NCBI RefSeq assembly: GCF_000518645.1 | Contig: NZ_JADZ01000011.1 | Span: 1-64,000, forward strand | From: Curvibacter gracilis ATCC BAA-807 | GTDB taxonomy: Bacteria > Pseudomonadota > Gammaproteobacteria > Burkholderiales > Burkholderiaceae_C | Direction of reading: 5' to 3' | DNA length: 64,000 bases | Shown here: piece by piece, positions 29,360 to 38,389 of the stretch | Layout of the letters: each line of letters starts with the position of its first letter | How positions within the stretch are numbered: the stretch's first letter is position 1 | Notes under the pieces: model-generated | The model's database searches: none | Told to the model about the DNA's origin: nothing | The model's input: only the letters and a program-made list of their open reading frames with translations | Program-made: the position numbers and the translations under genes

Positions 29360-30343
29360 TCATTCTCTCCAGCAGGCCGTCCAATGGCCTGCGGACACTT
29401 CGCGCAAGGGGGTTGCAGACTCGGCACAACGGGCCTCGGCCTGCGGACACCGGGTGCGGAACACGCAACCCGAAGGGGGGTGGGCCGGGCTGGGCAGATC
29501 GCCCTTCAAAGGAATGATCGTGCGCCGCTGCATCGGGTCCAGCACCGGAGCCGCCGCCAGCAAGGCCTGCGTATACGGGTGCCGGGAACGACTGTACAGC
29601 GTGGCCGTGGGCGCCATCTCCATCACCCGCCCGAGGTACAGCACCACCACCCGGTCGCAGAGGTACTCGACCACGTCCAGGTCATGCGAAATGAACAACA
29701 GCGTGAGCCCGAGCTGTTCTTTCAGGTCGCCCAGCAGGTTCACCACCTGGGCCTGGATGGACACATCGAGGGCCGACAGCGGCTCATCGGCCACGATGAA
29801 CTCTGGCTCCACGGCCAGAGCCCGGGCGATGCCGATGCGCTGCCGCTGCCCGCCAGAGAACTCATGCGGCAAGCGATCGGCATGCTCGGGCCGCAAGCCC
29901 ACCTGCTGCAGCAGGGCCTGGATGCGCGGCTCCCGCGCCGCCCCCCGGGCCAGCCCGTGGGTGTCCAGCGCCTCGCCCAGCACCTGCCGGATGCGCATGC
30001 GCGGGTTCAGGCTGGCATAGGGGTCCTGGAAGATGATCTGCAGCCGCGCGCGCAGCGGCCGGTAGGCCGCCGCACTCAGCGCGGCCAGATCGGTCTGGCC
30101 CTGCTGGCTGTCCTGGTAGAGCATCTGCCCCGCATTCGGGTCGAGCAGGCGCGTGATCAGGCGCCCGATCGTGCTCTTGCCCGAGCCCGACTCACCGACC
30201 AGGCCCAAGGTCTCGCCGCGCGCGATCGAAAAGCTCACGTCGCTCACGGCACGCACCGGATGAGGCCCGGAGCCAAAGTGTTTGCTCAGGCCGCGGATGT
30301 CGAGCAAGGGTGGTTCGGCCTGGGGATTGCGCACAGGGTTCAT
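29360..30343 (-). CDS. Dipeptide/oligopeptide-type ABC transporter ATP-binding protein (OppF/DppF-like)
   Basis: A 327-residue ATPase. Walker [10 protein letters not shown], the Q-loop region [14 protein letters not shown], signature [14 protein letters not shown] and Walker [13 protein letters not shown] are intact. The C-terminal oligo_HPY extension ends with [22 protein letters not shown], with Cys residues likely holding a [4Fe-4S] cluster as in DppD/F. It pairs with the ATPase encoded just upstream, which overlaps it by 4 bases, and energises the two permeases. Confidence 0.93.
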   Translation of the reverse strand: MNPVRNPQAEPPLLDIRGLSKHFGSGPHPVRAVSDVSFSIARGETLGLVGESGSGKSTIGRLITRLLDPNAGQMLYQDSQQGQTDLAALSAAAYRPLRARLQIIFQDPYASLNPRMRIRQVLGEALDTHGLARGAAREPRIQALLQQVGLRPEHADRLPHEFSGGQRQRIGIARALAVEPEFIVADEPLSALDVSIQAQVVNLLGDLKEQLGLTLLFISHDLDVVEYLCDRVVVLYLGRVMEMAPTATLYSRSRHPYTQALLAAAPVLDPMQRRTIIPLKGDLPSPAHPPSGCVFRTRCPQAEARCAESATPLREVSAGHWTACWRE

Positions 30344-31410
30344 GCCATGACCTCATCGTTGGAATGGATGCAACGGGACTGCCGTTGCCCGCTCAGCGCC
30401 CGCAACTCAGGCATCGCCAACTCACAGGCCGCCTCGCGCTGGCTGCAGCGCGGCCCGAAGGCACAGCCCGGTGGGGGGGCCAAGGGGCTGGACACCTGCC
30501 CCGGAATCGCCACCAGGCGCTGCCGCCCCGCGGGCCTTGCCAGCGGCGGCGCGCCCGCCCTCCCCGCCCCTTCGGCCTGGCGCCGTGCCATGCCGGGCAG
30601 GCAGGCCAGCAGGCCCTGGGTGTAGGGGTGGCTGGGGGCCCGGAACAAATCCTGCACCGGTGCCGACTCCACGATGCGGCCGGCATACATCACGGCCACC
30701 TGGTCGGCGTACTGCGCCACCACGCCCAGGTTGTGCGTGACAAACAGCAGCGTCATGCCGGTCTGCTTCTGCAGCCGCCCCATCAGGGCCAGGATCTGCG
30801 CCTGGATGGTCACGTCCAGGGCGGTGGTGGGTTCATCAGCGATCAGCAGGCTGGGTTCGCAGGCCATGGCCAGGGCGATCATCACGCGCTGCCGCATGCC
30901 GCCGGACAGCTGATGGGGATACTCGCCCAGGCGCTGCGCAGCGGCCGGGATTTCCACCCAGTCCAGCATCTCACGCGCCCGGGCCAGGGCGGCCCGGCGG
31001 TCCAGCCCCTTGTGCAGGCGCACCGATTCGGCGATCTGCTCGCCCACCGTCAGCACCGGGTTCAGGCTGGTCATGGGCTCCTGGAAGACCATGGCCACCT
31101 CGTTGCCCCGCAGGCGGCGCATCTCGGACTCGGGCAAGGCCAGCAGATTGACCCGCTGCCCATCGCGCCGCACAAACCAGGCCTCGCCCGCCACTTCAGG
31201 GCGGGCGCTGCGCGCATGCAGCCCCATCAACGACAGGCTGGTCACCGACTTGCCGGAGCCCGACTCGCCGACCAGGGCCAGCGTCTGGCCGGCCGGAATC
31301 TGAAACGACACCTCGGCCACGCTCTGGATGCGCCCTTCGGGCGTGCCGAACGAGGTCGACAGGCTGCGCACGTCCAGACGCGGCGCGGGGTTTTCAAGCG
31401 GCTTGTTCAT
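30340..31410 (-). CDS. Dipeptide/oligopeptide-type ABC transporter ATP-binding protein (OppD/DppD-like)
   Basis: A 356-residue ATPase, first of two in the operon. It shows Walker [10 protein letters not shown], signature [15 protein letters not shown], Walker [14 protein letters not shown] and a C-terminal oligo_HPY region with [15 protein letters not shown]. The start at 31410 (MNKPLENPA) is fixed by an ATGA overlap with the permease gene; the frame continues upstream only as a shadow. Residues near 290-320 are an unusual Gly/Ala/Arg-rich insertion compared with standard DppD. Confidence 0.93.
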   Translation of the reverse strand: MNKPLENPAPRLDVRSLSTSFGTPEGRIQSVAEVSFQIPAGQTLALVGESGSGKSVTSLSLMGLHARSARPEVAGEAWFVRRDGQRVNLLALPESEMRRLRGNEVAMVFQEPMTSLNPVLTVGEQIAESVRLHKGLDRRAALARAREMLDWVEIPAAAQRLGEYPHQLSGGMRQRVMIALAMACEPSLLIADEPTTALDVTIQAQILALMGRLQKQTGMTLLFVTHNLGVVAQYADQVAVMYAGRIVESAPVQDLFRAPSHPYTQGLLACLPGMARRQAEGAGRAGAPPLARPAGRQRLVAIPGQVSSPLAPPPGCAFGPRCSQREAACELAMPELRALSGQRQSRCIHSNDEVMA

Positions 31411-32279
31411 GCGGCCTTCCTCAGTTTGGGGTCCAGCAGGTCGCGCACGCCATCGCCCAGCACCTGCAGCGACAAGGCCGTGAACACGATGGCCAGCCCC
31501 GGGTAAAGAATCACCCACAGGGCGCGGTCGGCGTAGTCGATGCTGCCGGCGATCATCGTGCCCCAGGTCGGGATCTCGGGCGGAACGCCCACCCCCAGAA
31601 AGGACAAGCCTGCCTCACACAGAATCGCATAGGCAAAAATGAAAGTCAGTTGCACCAGGATGGGCGAGGCCAGGTTGGGCAGGATGTGGCGCCACAGAAT
31701 CCAGGGGGTGCGCACCCCCAGGGCGCGTGCGGCGTCAATGAACAGCAACTCGCGCAGCACCAGGGTGGCGGCCCGCACCACGCGGGCCACCCGTGGGGTG
31801 TAGACGATCACCAGGGCCAGCACCACGTTCCACAACGAGGGCCCCAGAATCGCCACCAGAGCGATGCCCAGCAGGATGTCGGGGAAGGACATCATCGCGT
31901 CCACCAGCCGCATCAAGGGCGCATCAAGTCGTCTGAAATAGCCGGCCAGCAGGCCCAGCAAGGTGCCCAGCACCACCGCCCCCGCCGCCGTCACCGAGCC
32001 GATCAACAGCGAGAACCTTGCCCCGTGCACGATGCGCAGCCACACGTCACGCCCCAGTTCGTCGGTGCCCGCCCAATGCGCGGCAGCAGGAGGCTGAAGG
32101 CGGGCACTGATGTCGATCGCACTGGGATCGGCGCTCGACAGCGCCGGCCACACCAAGGCCAGCGCCACCACCCCACCCAGCAGCACGGCGGCCACCAGCA
32201 CCACGCGCCTGAGGAACAGGCGCCCCAGCACGGAACGCCAGGCGGGCACGGGCCGCCCCATGGCTTGCACAGTCGTCAT
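31407..32279 (-). CDS. Dipeptide-type ABC transporter permease (DppC-like)
   Basis: A 290-residue inner-membrane permease. An N-terminal helix (residues about 25-50) is followed by the OppC_N region with HWAGTDELGRDVWLRIVHGAR and the BPD_transp_1 core. The EAA loop reads EAGLSFLGVGVPPEIPTWGTM, near residue 225, and the last helix is typical of DppC. It overlaps both neighbours by 4 bases, so the permeases and ATPases form one tightly coupled translation unit. Confidence 0.92.
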   Translation of the reverse strand: MTTVQAMGRPVPAWRSVLGRLFLRRVVLVAAVLLGGVVALALVWPALSSADPSAIDISARLQPPAAAHWAGTDELGRDVWLRIVHGARFSLLIGSVTAAGAVVLGTLLGLLAGYFRRLDAPLMRLVDAMMSFPDILLGIALVAILGPSLWNVVLALVIVYTPRVARVVRAATLVLRELLFIDAARALGVRTPWILWRHILPNLASPILVQLTFIFAYAILCEAGLSFLGVGVPPEIPTWGTMIAGSIDYADRALWVILYPGLAIVFTALSLQVLGDGVRDLLDPKLRKAA

Positions 32280-33226
32280 TTGGCCTCCAGCCGGATGCGT
32301 GGGTCGACCACCGTGTAGAGCAGGTCGACCCCCAGGTTGATCAGGACATACACCGCAGCGATCACCAGCAAGGTGCCCTGGATCACCGGGTAATCACGCC
32401 GCAGCACCGCACGAACCACCAGATTGCCCACGCCGGGCAGGTTGAAGACCGTCTCGGTCACCACCGCCCCGCCAATCATCAGTGCCAAGGTCAAACCCAG
32501 CACGGTGACGATGGGCACCAAGGCGTTGCGCAGCACGTGGTGCAAGAGGATGCTGCGCTCGGGCAGGCCTTTGGCCCGCGCCGTGCGCACATAGTCTTCA
32601 CTGAGGATGTCGAGCACCGAGGCCCGCGTGAAGCGGATGATCAGCGCCGAATTCAGCAGCCCCAGCACCAGGGCGGGCAGCACCAGGTGGTGCAGGCGCT
32701 CCAGCAGCGGCGTGTCCGGGTCACCATAGCCCGAGGCCGGAAACCAGCCCAGCTTGACGGCAAAGAACTGCATGAAGAGCAGGCCCAGCCAGAAGCTGGG
32801 CACACTGGCGCCCAGCATGGCCACACCGCTGAGCAACTGGTCGGCCCAATGGCCGCGCCAGACCGCGGCCACCGTGCCGCAGGGAATGCCGATGAGGGCC
32901 GCCACCGCCACAGCAAAGCCGGCCAGGAACAAGGTGGGCTCAGCGCGCTCCAGCAAGGCCTGGGTCACCGGGCGCTGCAGAAACAGCGACTCCCCGAGGT
33001 TGCCCTGTGCGACCTGGGCCAACCACAACAGAAACTGCGTGCCCAAAGGGCGATCGAGGCCGTATTCGGCCCGCACACGGGCAATGTCTGCCGCCGTGGC
33101 CTGATCGCCGAGCAACAAGGCCACCGGATCGCCCGAGGCGAGCCGGGTCAGCAGGAAGACCAGCACCGCCACCAGGGCGAGCACCATCAAGGCACCGGCC
33201 AGACGCCGGGTCAGAAATCGAAGCAT
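32276..33226 (-). CDS. Dipeptide-type ABC transporter permease (DppB-like)
   Basis: A 316-residue permease with six predicted helices. The N-terminus LRFLTRRLAGALMVLALVAVLVFLLTRLASGDP matches the GXVAL-type start of DppB/OppB permeases, and the EAA motif region TARAKGLPERSILLHHVLRNALVP is intact. It forms a heterodimer with the DppC-like protein. It is separated from the upstream binding-protein gene by only 14 bp. Confidence 0.93.
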   Translation of the reverse strand: MLRFLTRRLAGALMVLALVAVLVFLLTRLASGDPVALLLGDQATAADIARVRAEYGLDRPLGTQFLLWLAQVAQGNLGESLFLQRPVTQALLERAEPTLFLAGFAVAVAALIGIPCGTVAAVWRGHWADQLLSGVAMLGASVPSFWLGLLFMQFFAVKLGWFPASGYGDPDTPLLERLHHLVLPALVLGLLNSALIIRFTRASVLDILSEDYVRTARAKGLPERSILLHHVLRNALVPIVTVLGLTLALMIGGAVVTETVFNLPGVGNLVVRAVLRRDYPVIQGTLLVIAAVYVLINLGVDLLYTVVDPRIRLEAK

Positions 33227-33240
33227 GTCGAGGCCCCTGC

Positions 33241-34839
33241 TCAGCCCAGACGCACGTTGCAGAAGAAGGGCCAGACCAGCGGCACGTAGCCTTGCAGCTT
33301 GCTGGAGCGGGCCGACAGGGCGTTGAACTTGCCCAACTCCATGAACGGAACCTCGTCATAGACCAGTTGCTGCACACGGCCCCAGAGTGCTGCACGCTTG
33401 TTCAGGTCGGCTTCCTGGTTGAAAGCCGCCAGGTGCTGCCGCTTGGCCGGGGTGTCCCACCAGCCCGGGGCGTCGTCCCCCATCTGGGGTGGCGAGACCA
33501 TGGGCTCAGGGAACAGGCCGGAGTGGGTGAAATACACATCCCAGAGTTTGGGATCGTTGCGGCGCTGAACCAGCGTGGCCCAGTCGACCACCACCAGCTC
33601 GGTCTTGAAGCCGGCCTTCTTGAGTTGCTCCGCCAGCACCAGGGCCATGTTGTAGTGGAACTCGTACTGCCGGCTGGCCATGATGCGGATCGGCTGCCCG
33701 TTGTAGCCCGCCTTGGCCGCCTGATCGCGGGCCAGCTGAGGGTTGCGCTCGTTGTAGAGCGTGGCGCCAGCGGTCGAGAAATATGGCGTGCCCTTGGGAA
33801 AGAAATTGGGCTCCACCGCAAAGAAGCGCCCGTCACCAAAGCCGGCCGCCAGCATCTCACCACTGCCGGCGGCCGTCTGAACCGCCCGGCGCAGGGCCTG
33901 AGAGGCCAGCACGCCTTCTCGGGTGTTGAACACCACATAGGGGAAGCCAAAGTTGGGCGTGAGGATCGCCTGCACCGCAGGCGCTCCTTTTTCGAGGCGC
34001 CCCATGGCCTCCACCGGCAGCAGGTCCGAAAAATGGAACTGTCCCGACAAAGCCCCTTCGACGCGGGTGTTGGCGTTGGGCACGGGCACAAAGCGCAGCT
34101 CGTCGATCAGGGCCTGGCGGCGCCCGGCGTAGCCATCCGCCGCCTCGGTGCGGGCGACATAGCCGGCGAACTTCGTCAGAACCGTGAACTGGTCGGGCCG
34201 GCGCTCCTTGAACCGGTAGGGACCGGTGCCGATGAACTCCTTGAGTTGCGGCGCCAGGCTCTCCTTGGGCATGATGGCGGCCATGGCCCCCGGCAGGGCC
34301 AGCTGGGCCAGCAAGGGGGCGTAAGCGGCCTTCAGCCGGATCTCCACCGTCAAGGGGCCGGTGGCCGTGAGCGAGGCCACCTCCTTGGCCACCGCCTTGC
34401 CACGTGCGGCCAATTCCATCCAGCGCTGCAGCGAGGCCACCACGTCGCCAGAGTTCATCTCACGCTCGTTGTGAAAGCGAACGCCCTTGCGCAGGGTGAT
34501 GGTGTAGCTCAAGCCATCCTTGGACACCTTGGGCAAATCCTGCGCCAGCATGGGCGCCACGTTCCAGCGCGAGTCAAAGGTGTAGAGCGGCTCATAGACG
34601 TGCTGCATGATGGTGGCCACCAGGTCCGACGAGCTGAGCATCGGGTCCAGGCTCTGGGGCTCGGCCACCATGGCCAGGTTGACCGCACTGACCCCTTGGG
34701 CCCGGGCCGCACCGGCGCCCAGAAGCATCCCCCCGACCCACGCCCCGCCCGCCAGGCCCAGACAACTTCGCCGATCGAGGAGCGGGCCCGAGCCCTCGGG
34801 AGAAACATGAATGCTGGCTGAGTCTGAACGCTGAGTCAT
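33241..34839 (-). CDS. Dipeptide-type ABC transporter substrate-binding protein, Tat-exported
   Basis: A 532-residue SBP_bac_5 protein that delivers peptide-like substrates to the permeases. The N-terminus has a twin-arginine signal (LLDRRSCLGLAGG, cleavage probably after RAQG near residue 49). The mature part shows LAMVAEPQSLDPMLSSSD, the SYTITLRKGVRFHNEREMNSGDVV block and GTGPYRFKE of peptide/nickel-type binding proteins. It is the first gene of the eight-gene operon, preceded by GGAG and by a GTAA-N5-TTAC palindrome. By context the ligand is a D-amino-acid-containing or N-acyl compound. Confidence 0.92.
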   Translation of the reverse strand: MTQRSDSASIHVSPEGSGPLLDRRSCLGLAGGAWVGGMLLGAGAARAQGVSAVNLAMVAEPQSLDPMLSSSDLVATIMQHVYEPLYTFDSRWNVAPMLAQDLPKVSKDGLSYTITLRKGVRFHNEREMNSGDVVASLQRWMELAARGKAVAKEVASLTATGPLTVEIRLKAAYAPLLAQLALPGAMAAIMPKESLAPQLKEFIGTGPYRFKERRPDQFTVLTKFAGYVARTEAADGYAGRRQALIDELRFVPVPNANTRVEGALSGQFHFSDLLPVEAMGRLEKGAPAVQAILTPNFGFPYVVFNTREGVLASQALRRAVQTAAGSGEMLAAGFGDGRFFAVEPNFFPKGTPYFSTAGATLYNERNPQLARDQAAKAGYNGQPIRIMASRQYEFHYNMALVLAEQLKKAGFKTELVVVDWATLVQRRNDPKLWDVYFTHSGLFPEPMVSPPQMGDDAPGWWDTPAKRQHLAAFNQEADLNKRAALWGRVQQLVYDEVPFMELGKFNALSARSSKLQGYVPLVWPFFCNVRLG

Positions 34840-34850
34840 GGGGCCTCCAA

Positions 34851-34863
34851 GTAAAGTTATTAC
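34851..34863. promoter_or_regulatory. GTAA-N5-TTAC palindrome upstream of the peptide transporter operon
   Basis: GTAA (34851-34854) and TTAC (34860-34863) flank AGTTA. It lies 11 bp upstream of the binding-protein start codon and overlaps its ribosome-binding region, a good place for a repressor site. It is a likely target of the RpiR regulator encoded at 27134-28042. Confidence 0.55.
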
Positions 34864-34893
34864 AATATTAACGAGTTAGGAAAAAATAAAACA

Positions 34894-34907
34894 AGGTATT
34901 TCTACCT
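34894..34907. promoter_or_regulatory. AGGTA-N4-TACCT inverted repeat in the divergent promoter region
   Basis: Two 5-base arms (34894-34898 and 34903-34907) around TTTC, midway between the flanking GTAA-N5-TTAC palindromes. It could be an additional half-matched operator or part of the promoters of the divergent genes; evidence is weak. Confidence 0.3.
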
Positions 34908-34922
34908 ATCTCGCCGTGTTTG

Positions 34923-34937
34923 TGTAATTTTCTTACA
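34923..34937. promoter_or_regulatory. TGTAA-N5-TTACA palindrome upstream of ridA
   Basis: TGTAA (34923-34927) and TTACA (34933-34937) form a perfect 15-base dyad with a TTTTC spacer, ending 11 bp before the RidA start codon. The same architecture occurs before edd (37947-37961) and matches the HexR/RpiR type of operator. Confidence 0.65.
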
Positions 34938-34948
34938 AAGGCAATCCT

Positions 34949-35350
34949 ATGACTTCTCGTCGATGTGTCGAAATGTTGGGCCAAGCCCCCTTGGCCTCTG
35001 ATCGGCTGGCACGCCCTCTTTCGCCCGCCACCCGCGCGGGCGACTTCGTCTTTGTGTCGGGCCAGGTGCCGACCGATGACAAGGGGCAGGTGATCGTGGG
35101 GGGGATTGAAGACCAGACCCGCCAGGTCTTCAAACGGGTGGAAGAAGCCTTGGCGCTCGCCGGCGCCACGCTCAAAGATGTCGCCAAGGTCAGTGTGTGG
35201 CTGGCCGATGCACGCGACTTCGGCAGCTTCAACCGGGTCTACATGGAGTGCTTTGGAGACCACCGACCCGCGCGGTCGACGGTGGAGTCGAGGCTGATGA
35301 TCGATGCCAAGGTGGAAATCGACGTCACCGCCTACAAACCTCTGGACTGA
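34949..35350 (+). CDS. RidA-family enamine/imine deaminase
   Basis: A 133-residue Rid protein. RidA hydrolyses the unstable 2-aminoacrylate or 2-imino acids produced by PLP enzymes. The catalytic arginine is present (Arg109 in PARSTVE), as are the FVFVSGQVP and AGATLKDVAKVSVWLAD segments. It is divergent from the operon that carries a PLP-dependent D-amino-acid deaminase, so its job is probably to clear that enzyme's reactive product. Both sides carry GTAA-N5-TTAC palindromes, suggesting shared regulation. An AAGG lies about ten bases before the ATG. Confidence 0.92.
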   Translation: MTSRRCVEMLGQAPLASDRLARPLSPATRAGDFVFVSGQVPTDDKGQVIVGGIEDQTRQVFKRVEEALALAGATLKDVAKVSVWLADARDFGSFNRVYMECFGDHRPARSTVESRLMIDAKVEIDVTAYKPLD

Positions 35351-35472
35351 AGACGCAAGCAGCGCTGCCATGGCGCTGGCTGCCGGTGTTCAAAGGGCCG
35401 GGCCACCCGCAAGAAGGCCCGGCAACCGCCCCGGATTCACCCGCGCAGGTGGCACCTCGGGGCTGTGGGGGC

Positions 35473-36126
35473 TCAGGCCCGCGGCAACTGGCTGGCCTCG
35501 CGCGCCAGCGCCTCGATGCGGGCCCAATCGCCCTGGGCCACGGCGTCGGCCGGGGTGAGCCACGAGCCGCCCACGCAGGCCACGTTCGGCAAGGCCAGAA
35601 ACTCGGCCGCATTGGAGGGGCTGACGCCGCCCGTGGGGCAGAAGCGGATGTCGCCAAACGGGCCATGCCAGGCCTTGAGCATGGCGGGGCCGCCGGCCTG
35701 CATGGCCGGGAAGAACTTCAGCTCGGTCAGGCCGTCTTCCATGGCGGCCATGATCTCGCTGCCGGTGGCCACGCCGGGCAGCAAGGGCAGCGCCAGATCA
35801 CGGCAGGCCTGGCCCAATGCGGCGGTGTAACCCGGGCTGACGCCAAAACGCGCGCCCGCGTTGACCGCGGCGCGGGCGTCGGCGGCGCTGCGCAGCGTGC
35901 CGGCACCGGCCACGGCCTCGGGCACCTCGCGGGCGATCGCTTCGATACAGGCCAGGGCCTGCGGCGTGCGCAGCGTCACCTCCAGCATGCGGATGCCGCC
36001 CGCGACCAGGGCACGGGCCAGCGGCACGGCATGGGCCACATCGTTGAGCACGATCACCGGGATCACCGGGGCATCGCGCATCACGGCGATGGCGTTCAGG
36101 GGGGTGGCAAGGGGTTTCACAGCCAT
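35473..36126 (-). CDS. eda: 2-dehydro-3-deoxy-phosphogluconate (KDPG) aldolase
   Basis: A 217-residue class I aldolase that splits KDPG to pyruvate and glyceraldehyde-3-phosphate, the last step of the Entner-Doudoroff route. It contains [11 protein letters not shown] with the catalytic Glu, [19 protein letters not shown], the Schiff-base lysine in [10 protein letters not shown] and the phosphate-binding [11 protein letters not shown]. Length is normal. It overlaps the end of edd by 10 bases and is the second gene of the edd-eda operon. Confidence 0.95.
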   Translation of the reverse strand: MAVKPLATPLNAIAVMRDAPVIPVIVLNDVAHAVPLARALVAGGIRMLEVTLRTPQALACIEAIAREVPEAVAGAGTLRSAADARAAVNAGARFGVSPGYTAALGQACRDLALPLLPGVATGSEIMAAMEDGLTELKFFPAMQAGGPAMLKAWHGPFGDIRFCPTGGVSPSNAAEFLALPNVACVGGSWLTPADAVAQGDWARIEALAREASQLPRA

Positions 36127-37940
36127 GTGCAGGCTCCTTCTTCAGCGGTGAGGGCATGCCTGCGCATGCCGGTGAACAATTCGCGCCCGCAACCGAGCGC
36201 ATTCGATGCCTGCAGCTCAGCAGGCATCTGGGCCAGCGCGCGCGCCGCCCAGGTGGTTTCATCGACCAGCACGTCCAGCGTACCGGCCACGGCATCGAGG
36301 CGGATCAGATCGCCGTCCTGCACCTTGGCCAGCGGACCGCCGGCCAAGGCCTCAGGGGACACGTGAATGGCCGCCGGCACCTTGCCCGAGGCACCGCTCA
36401 TGCGGCCATCGGTCACCAGCGCCACCTTGAAGCCCCGGCCTTGCAGCACGGCCAGCGGCGGCGTGAGCTTGTGCAGCTCAGGCATGCCGTTGGCCCGCGG
36501 CCCCTGCCAGCGCACGACGCAGACCAGATCGCGATCCAGCTCGCCGGCCTTGAAGGCCGCATGCAACTCGTCCTGCGAGTTGAACACCCGGGCCGGGGCC
36601 TCGATCACATGGCGGTCTTCGGGCACGGCCGACACCTTGATCACGCTGCGGCCCAGTCGGCCCTGCAACAGGCGCAGGCCACCGGTGGCGCTGAAAGGCT
36701 GGCTGGCCGGGCGCACCACGCTGTCGTCGCCGCTGGCACCGATGTCGCGCCATCGCAAGGCCTGGCCGTCGGCGCCGGCCTCGGGGATGCGGGTGTACTC
36801 GCGCAGGCCGCCGGGGCGCACCGTCAGCACGTCCTCGTGCATCAGACCGGCATCCAGCAGTTCGCGGATCACATAGCCCGGGCCGCCCGCGGCCTGGAAC
36901 TGGTTCACATCGGCACTGCCATTGGGGTAGACGCGGGTCAGCAGGGGCACCACGTCGGAGAGTTCGGAGAAATCGTTCCAGTCGATCAGGATGCCCGCGG
37001 CACGGGCCACCGCCACCCAGTGGATCAGGTGGTTGGTCGAGCCACCGGTGGCCAGCAAGGCCACCATGGCGTTGACGATGCAGCGCTCGTCCACCACACG
37101 CCCGATGGGGGCAAAGCGGCGCGCGTGGGTGATGCCCAGCACGGTGCGGGCGGCCTCGCGGGTCAGCTCGGCGCGCAGGGCCTGGCCCGGGTTGACGAAA
37201 GCCGTGCCCGGTACATGCAGGCCCATGGCCTCCAAAAGCATCTGGTTGCTGTTGGCCGTGCCATAGAAGGTGCAGGTGCCTTCGCCGTGGTAGGCCTTGA
37301 TCTCGGCCTCGAGCAGGGCTTCGCGCCCGACCAGGCCTTGGGCGGCCTGCTCACGCACCTTGGCCTTGTCGTTGTTCGACAGGCCCGAGGTCATGGGCCC
37401 GGCGGGCACGAACACGGTGGGCAGGTGGCCGAACTGCAGCGCGCCGATCAAGAGGCCTGGCACGATCTTGTCGCACACGCCCAGCATCAAGGCGGCATCG
37501 AACACGTCGTGGCTCAAGGCCACCGCCGTGCTCATGGCAATCACATCGCGGCTGAACAGGCTCAGCTCCATGCCGGCGGTGCCCTGGGTCACACCATCGC
37601 ACATGGCCGGCACACCACCCGCCACCTGGGCCGTGGCGCCCTGCAGGCGGGCCTCGGACTTGATCAGATCCGGGTAGTGCTGCAGCGGCGAGTGGGCCGA
37701 CAGCATGTCGTTGTAGGCCGTGACGATGCCGATGTTGGGGGCTTTTTCAGCCACGATGCGGAACCGGTCGTTGCCGGGCACGCCGGCAAAGGCGTGGGCC
37801 ACATTGGCGCAGCCCATGCGGTCGGCGCCCCGGGTCTGGCGCGCGGCGGCATCGATGCGGGCCAGGTAGGCGCCGCGGCCTGGGGCACTGCGCTCGACGA
37901 TGCGGCGGGTGACGGCTTCAACGGTGGGATGGAGTTTCAT
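36117..37940 (-). CDS. edd: Phosphogluconate dehydratase
   Basis: A 607-residue IlvD/Edd-family [4Fe-4S] dehydratase converting 6-phosphogluconate to KDPG. Cluster cysteines are expected in [20 protein letters not shown] and [11 protein letters not shown]. Other conserved blocks are [33 protein letters not shown] and [13 protein letters not shown]. It starts [11 protein letters not shown], as Edd does. No Shine-Dalgarno is visible: a HexR-like palindrome ends six bases from the ATG, so the transcript may have little or no leader. Confidence 0.95.
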   Translation of the reverse strand: MKLHPTVEAVTRRIVERSAPGRGAYLARIDAAARQTRGADRMGCANVAHAFAGVPGNDRFRIVAEKAPNIGIVTAYNDMLSAHSPLQHYPDLIKSEARLQGATAQVAGGVPAMCDGVTQGTAGMELSLFSRDVIAMSTAVALSHDVFDAALMLGVCDKIVPGLLIGALQFGHLPTVFVPAGPMTSGLSNNDKAKVREQAAQGLVGREALLEAEIKAYHGEGTCTFYGTANSNQMLLEAMGLHVPGTAFVNPGQALRAELTREAARTVLGITHARRFAPIGRVVDERCIVNAMVALLATGGSTNHLIHWVAVARAAGILIDWNDFSELSDVVPLLTRVYPNGSADVNQFQAAGGPGYVIRELLDAGLMHEDVLTVRPGGLREYTRIPEAGADGQALRWRDIGASGDDSVVRPASQPFSATGGLRLLQGRLGRSVIKVSAVPEDRHVIEAPARVFNSQDELHAAFKAGELDRDLVCVVRWQGPRANGMPELHKLTPPLAVLQGRGFKVALVTDGRMSGASGKVPAAIHVSPEALAGGPLAKVQDGDLIRLDAVAGTLDVLVDETTWAARALAQMPAELQASNALGCGRELFTGMRRHALTAEEGACTWL

Positions 37941-37946
37941 GGTTTA

Positions 37947-37961
37947 TGTAACTAAATTACA
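37947..37961. promoter_or_regulatory. HexR/RpiR-type operator directly upstream of edd
   Basis: TGTAACTAAATTACA is a 15-base dyad (TGTAA/TTACA arms, AT-rich spacer) that agrees with the HexR consensus I recall for proteobacterial edd promoters (TGTAAT-AT-rich-ATTACA). It lies 6 bp from the edd start codon and should block transcription when KDPG is absent. No hexR gene is in the window; the only RpiR gene is at 27134-28042. Confidence 0.75.
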
Positions 37962-38096
37962 GGCCTATGGTAACGCCGAAGGCCCTGCCATGGGCCCAGC
38001 CCTGGTTACAGAATGGGTACGAACTTCACGGCGGCCGCGCCGGCCGCCGCGCGGTGCGCCCGCGCCACCCCCGGCAGTCTGCCTATCCTGCGGCTG

Positions 38097-38112
38097 TTTG
38101 ACCATGGTCAAA
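38097..38112. promoter_or_regulatory. Perfect 16-bp palindrome TTTGACCATGGTCAAA
   Basis: A fully symmetric 16-base sequence with TTGACCA/TGGTCAA arms, the same arms as the RutR consensus but without its two-base centre. It lies about 280 bp upstream of usp and 157 bp upstream of edd. It is a probable TetR-, LysR- or GntR-type operator; the regulator is unknown. Confidence 0.5.
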
Positions 38113-38389
38113 TTTGTGCACTGCCCCAGGCAAGCTACCCAAACCAGCATCTGAAACAATTCAGACATGCTTTTGCAGGTAGCCAGCAAGCCCACCCCCA
38201 GGCCATTCAGTGGCCCGACAGGGAACCGGACGCCCGCAAGCACTACGTAGCATCCACACGCCGGCCCCGGAGGGCCTGAGGGACACTTTGCGGGGCGCTA
38301 GCGCACCCACAAAAACAATTTCAAGCCAACTCATCATCTTATGTGCGCCATTTGGCGCTGTGATGAATCCATCTGAGGAGAAAGACAGC

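Larger units (their letters stand above)
37941..38389. other. 449-bp intergenic region between edd and usp
   Basis: No convincing gene: the short frames here lack ribosome-binding sites and coding bias. It holds the edd operator (37947-37961), a GC hairpin GGCGGCC-N5-GGCCGCC (38030-38048), the 16-bp palindrome at 38097-38112 and, near 38370-38390, the usp ribosome-binding site (GGAG). The remainder shows nothing I can name; it may include a long usp leader or a small RNA, but no positive signal supports that. Confidence 0.5.

Noticed and set aside
27470-30625. Long open frame on the plus strand, antisense to the RpiR, deaminase and transporter genes
   Set aside because: It is a shadow of high-GC third positions on the opposite strand; its translation is Gln/His/Arg-rich with no recognisable domain, while the minus-strand genes have full motif sets.
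37965-38279. Short frames on both strands in the edd-usp spacer
   Set aside because: They have no ribosome-binding site, no recognisable motif, and overlap palindromic and hairpin sequences.
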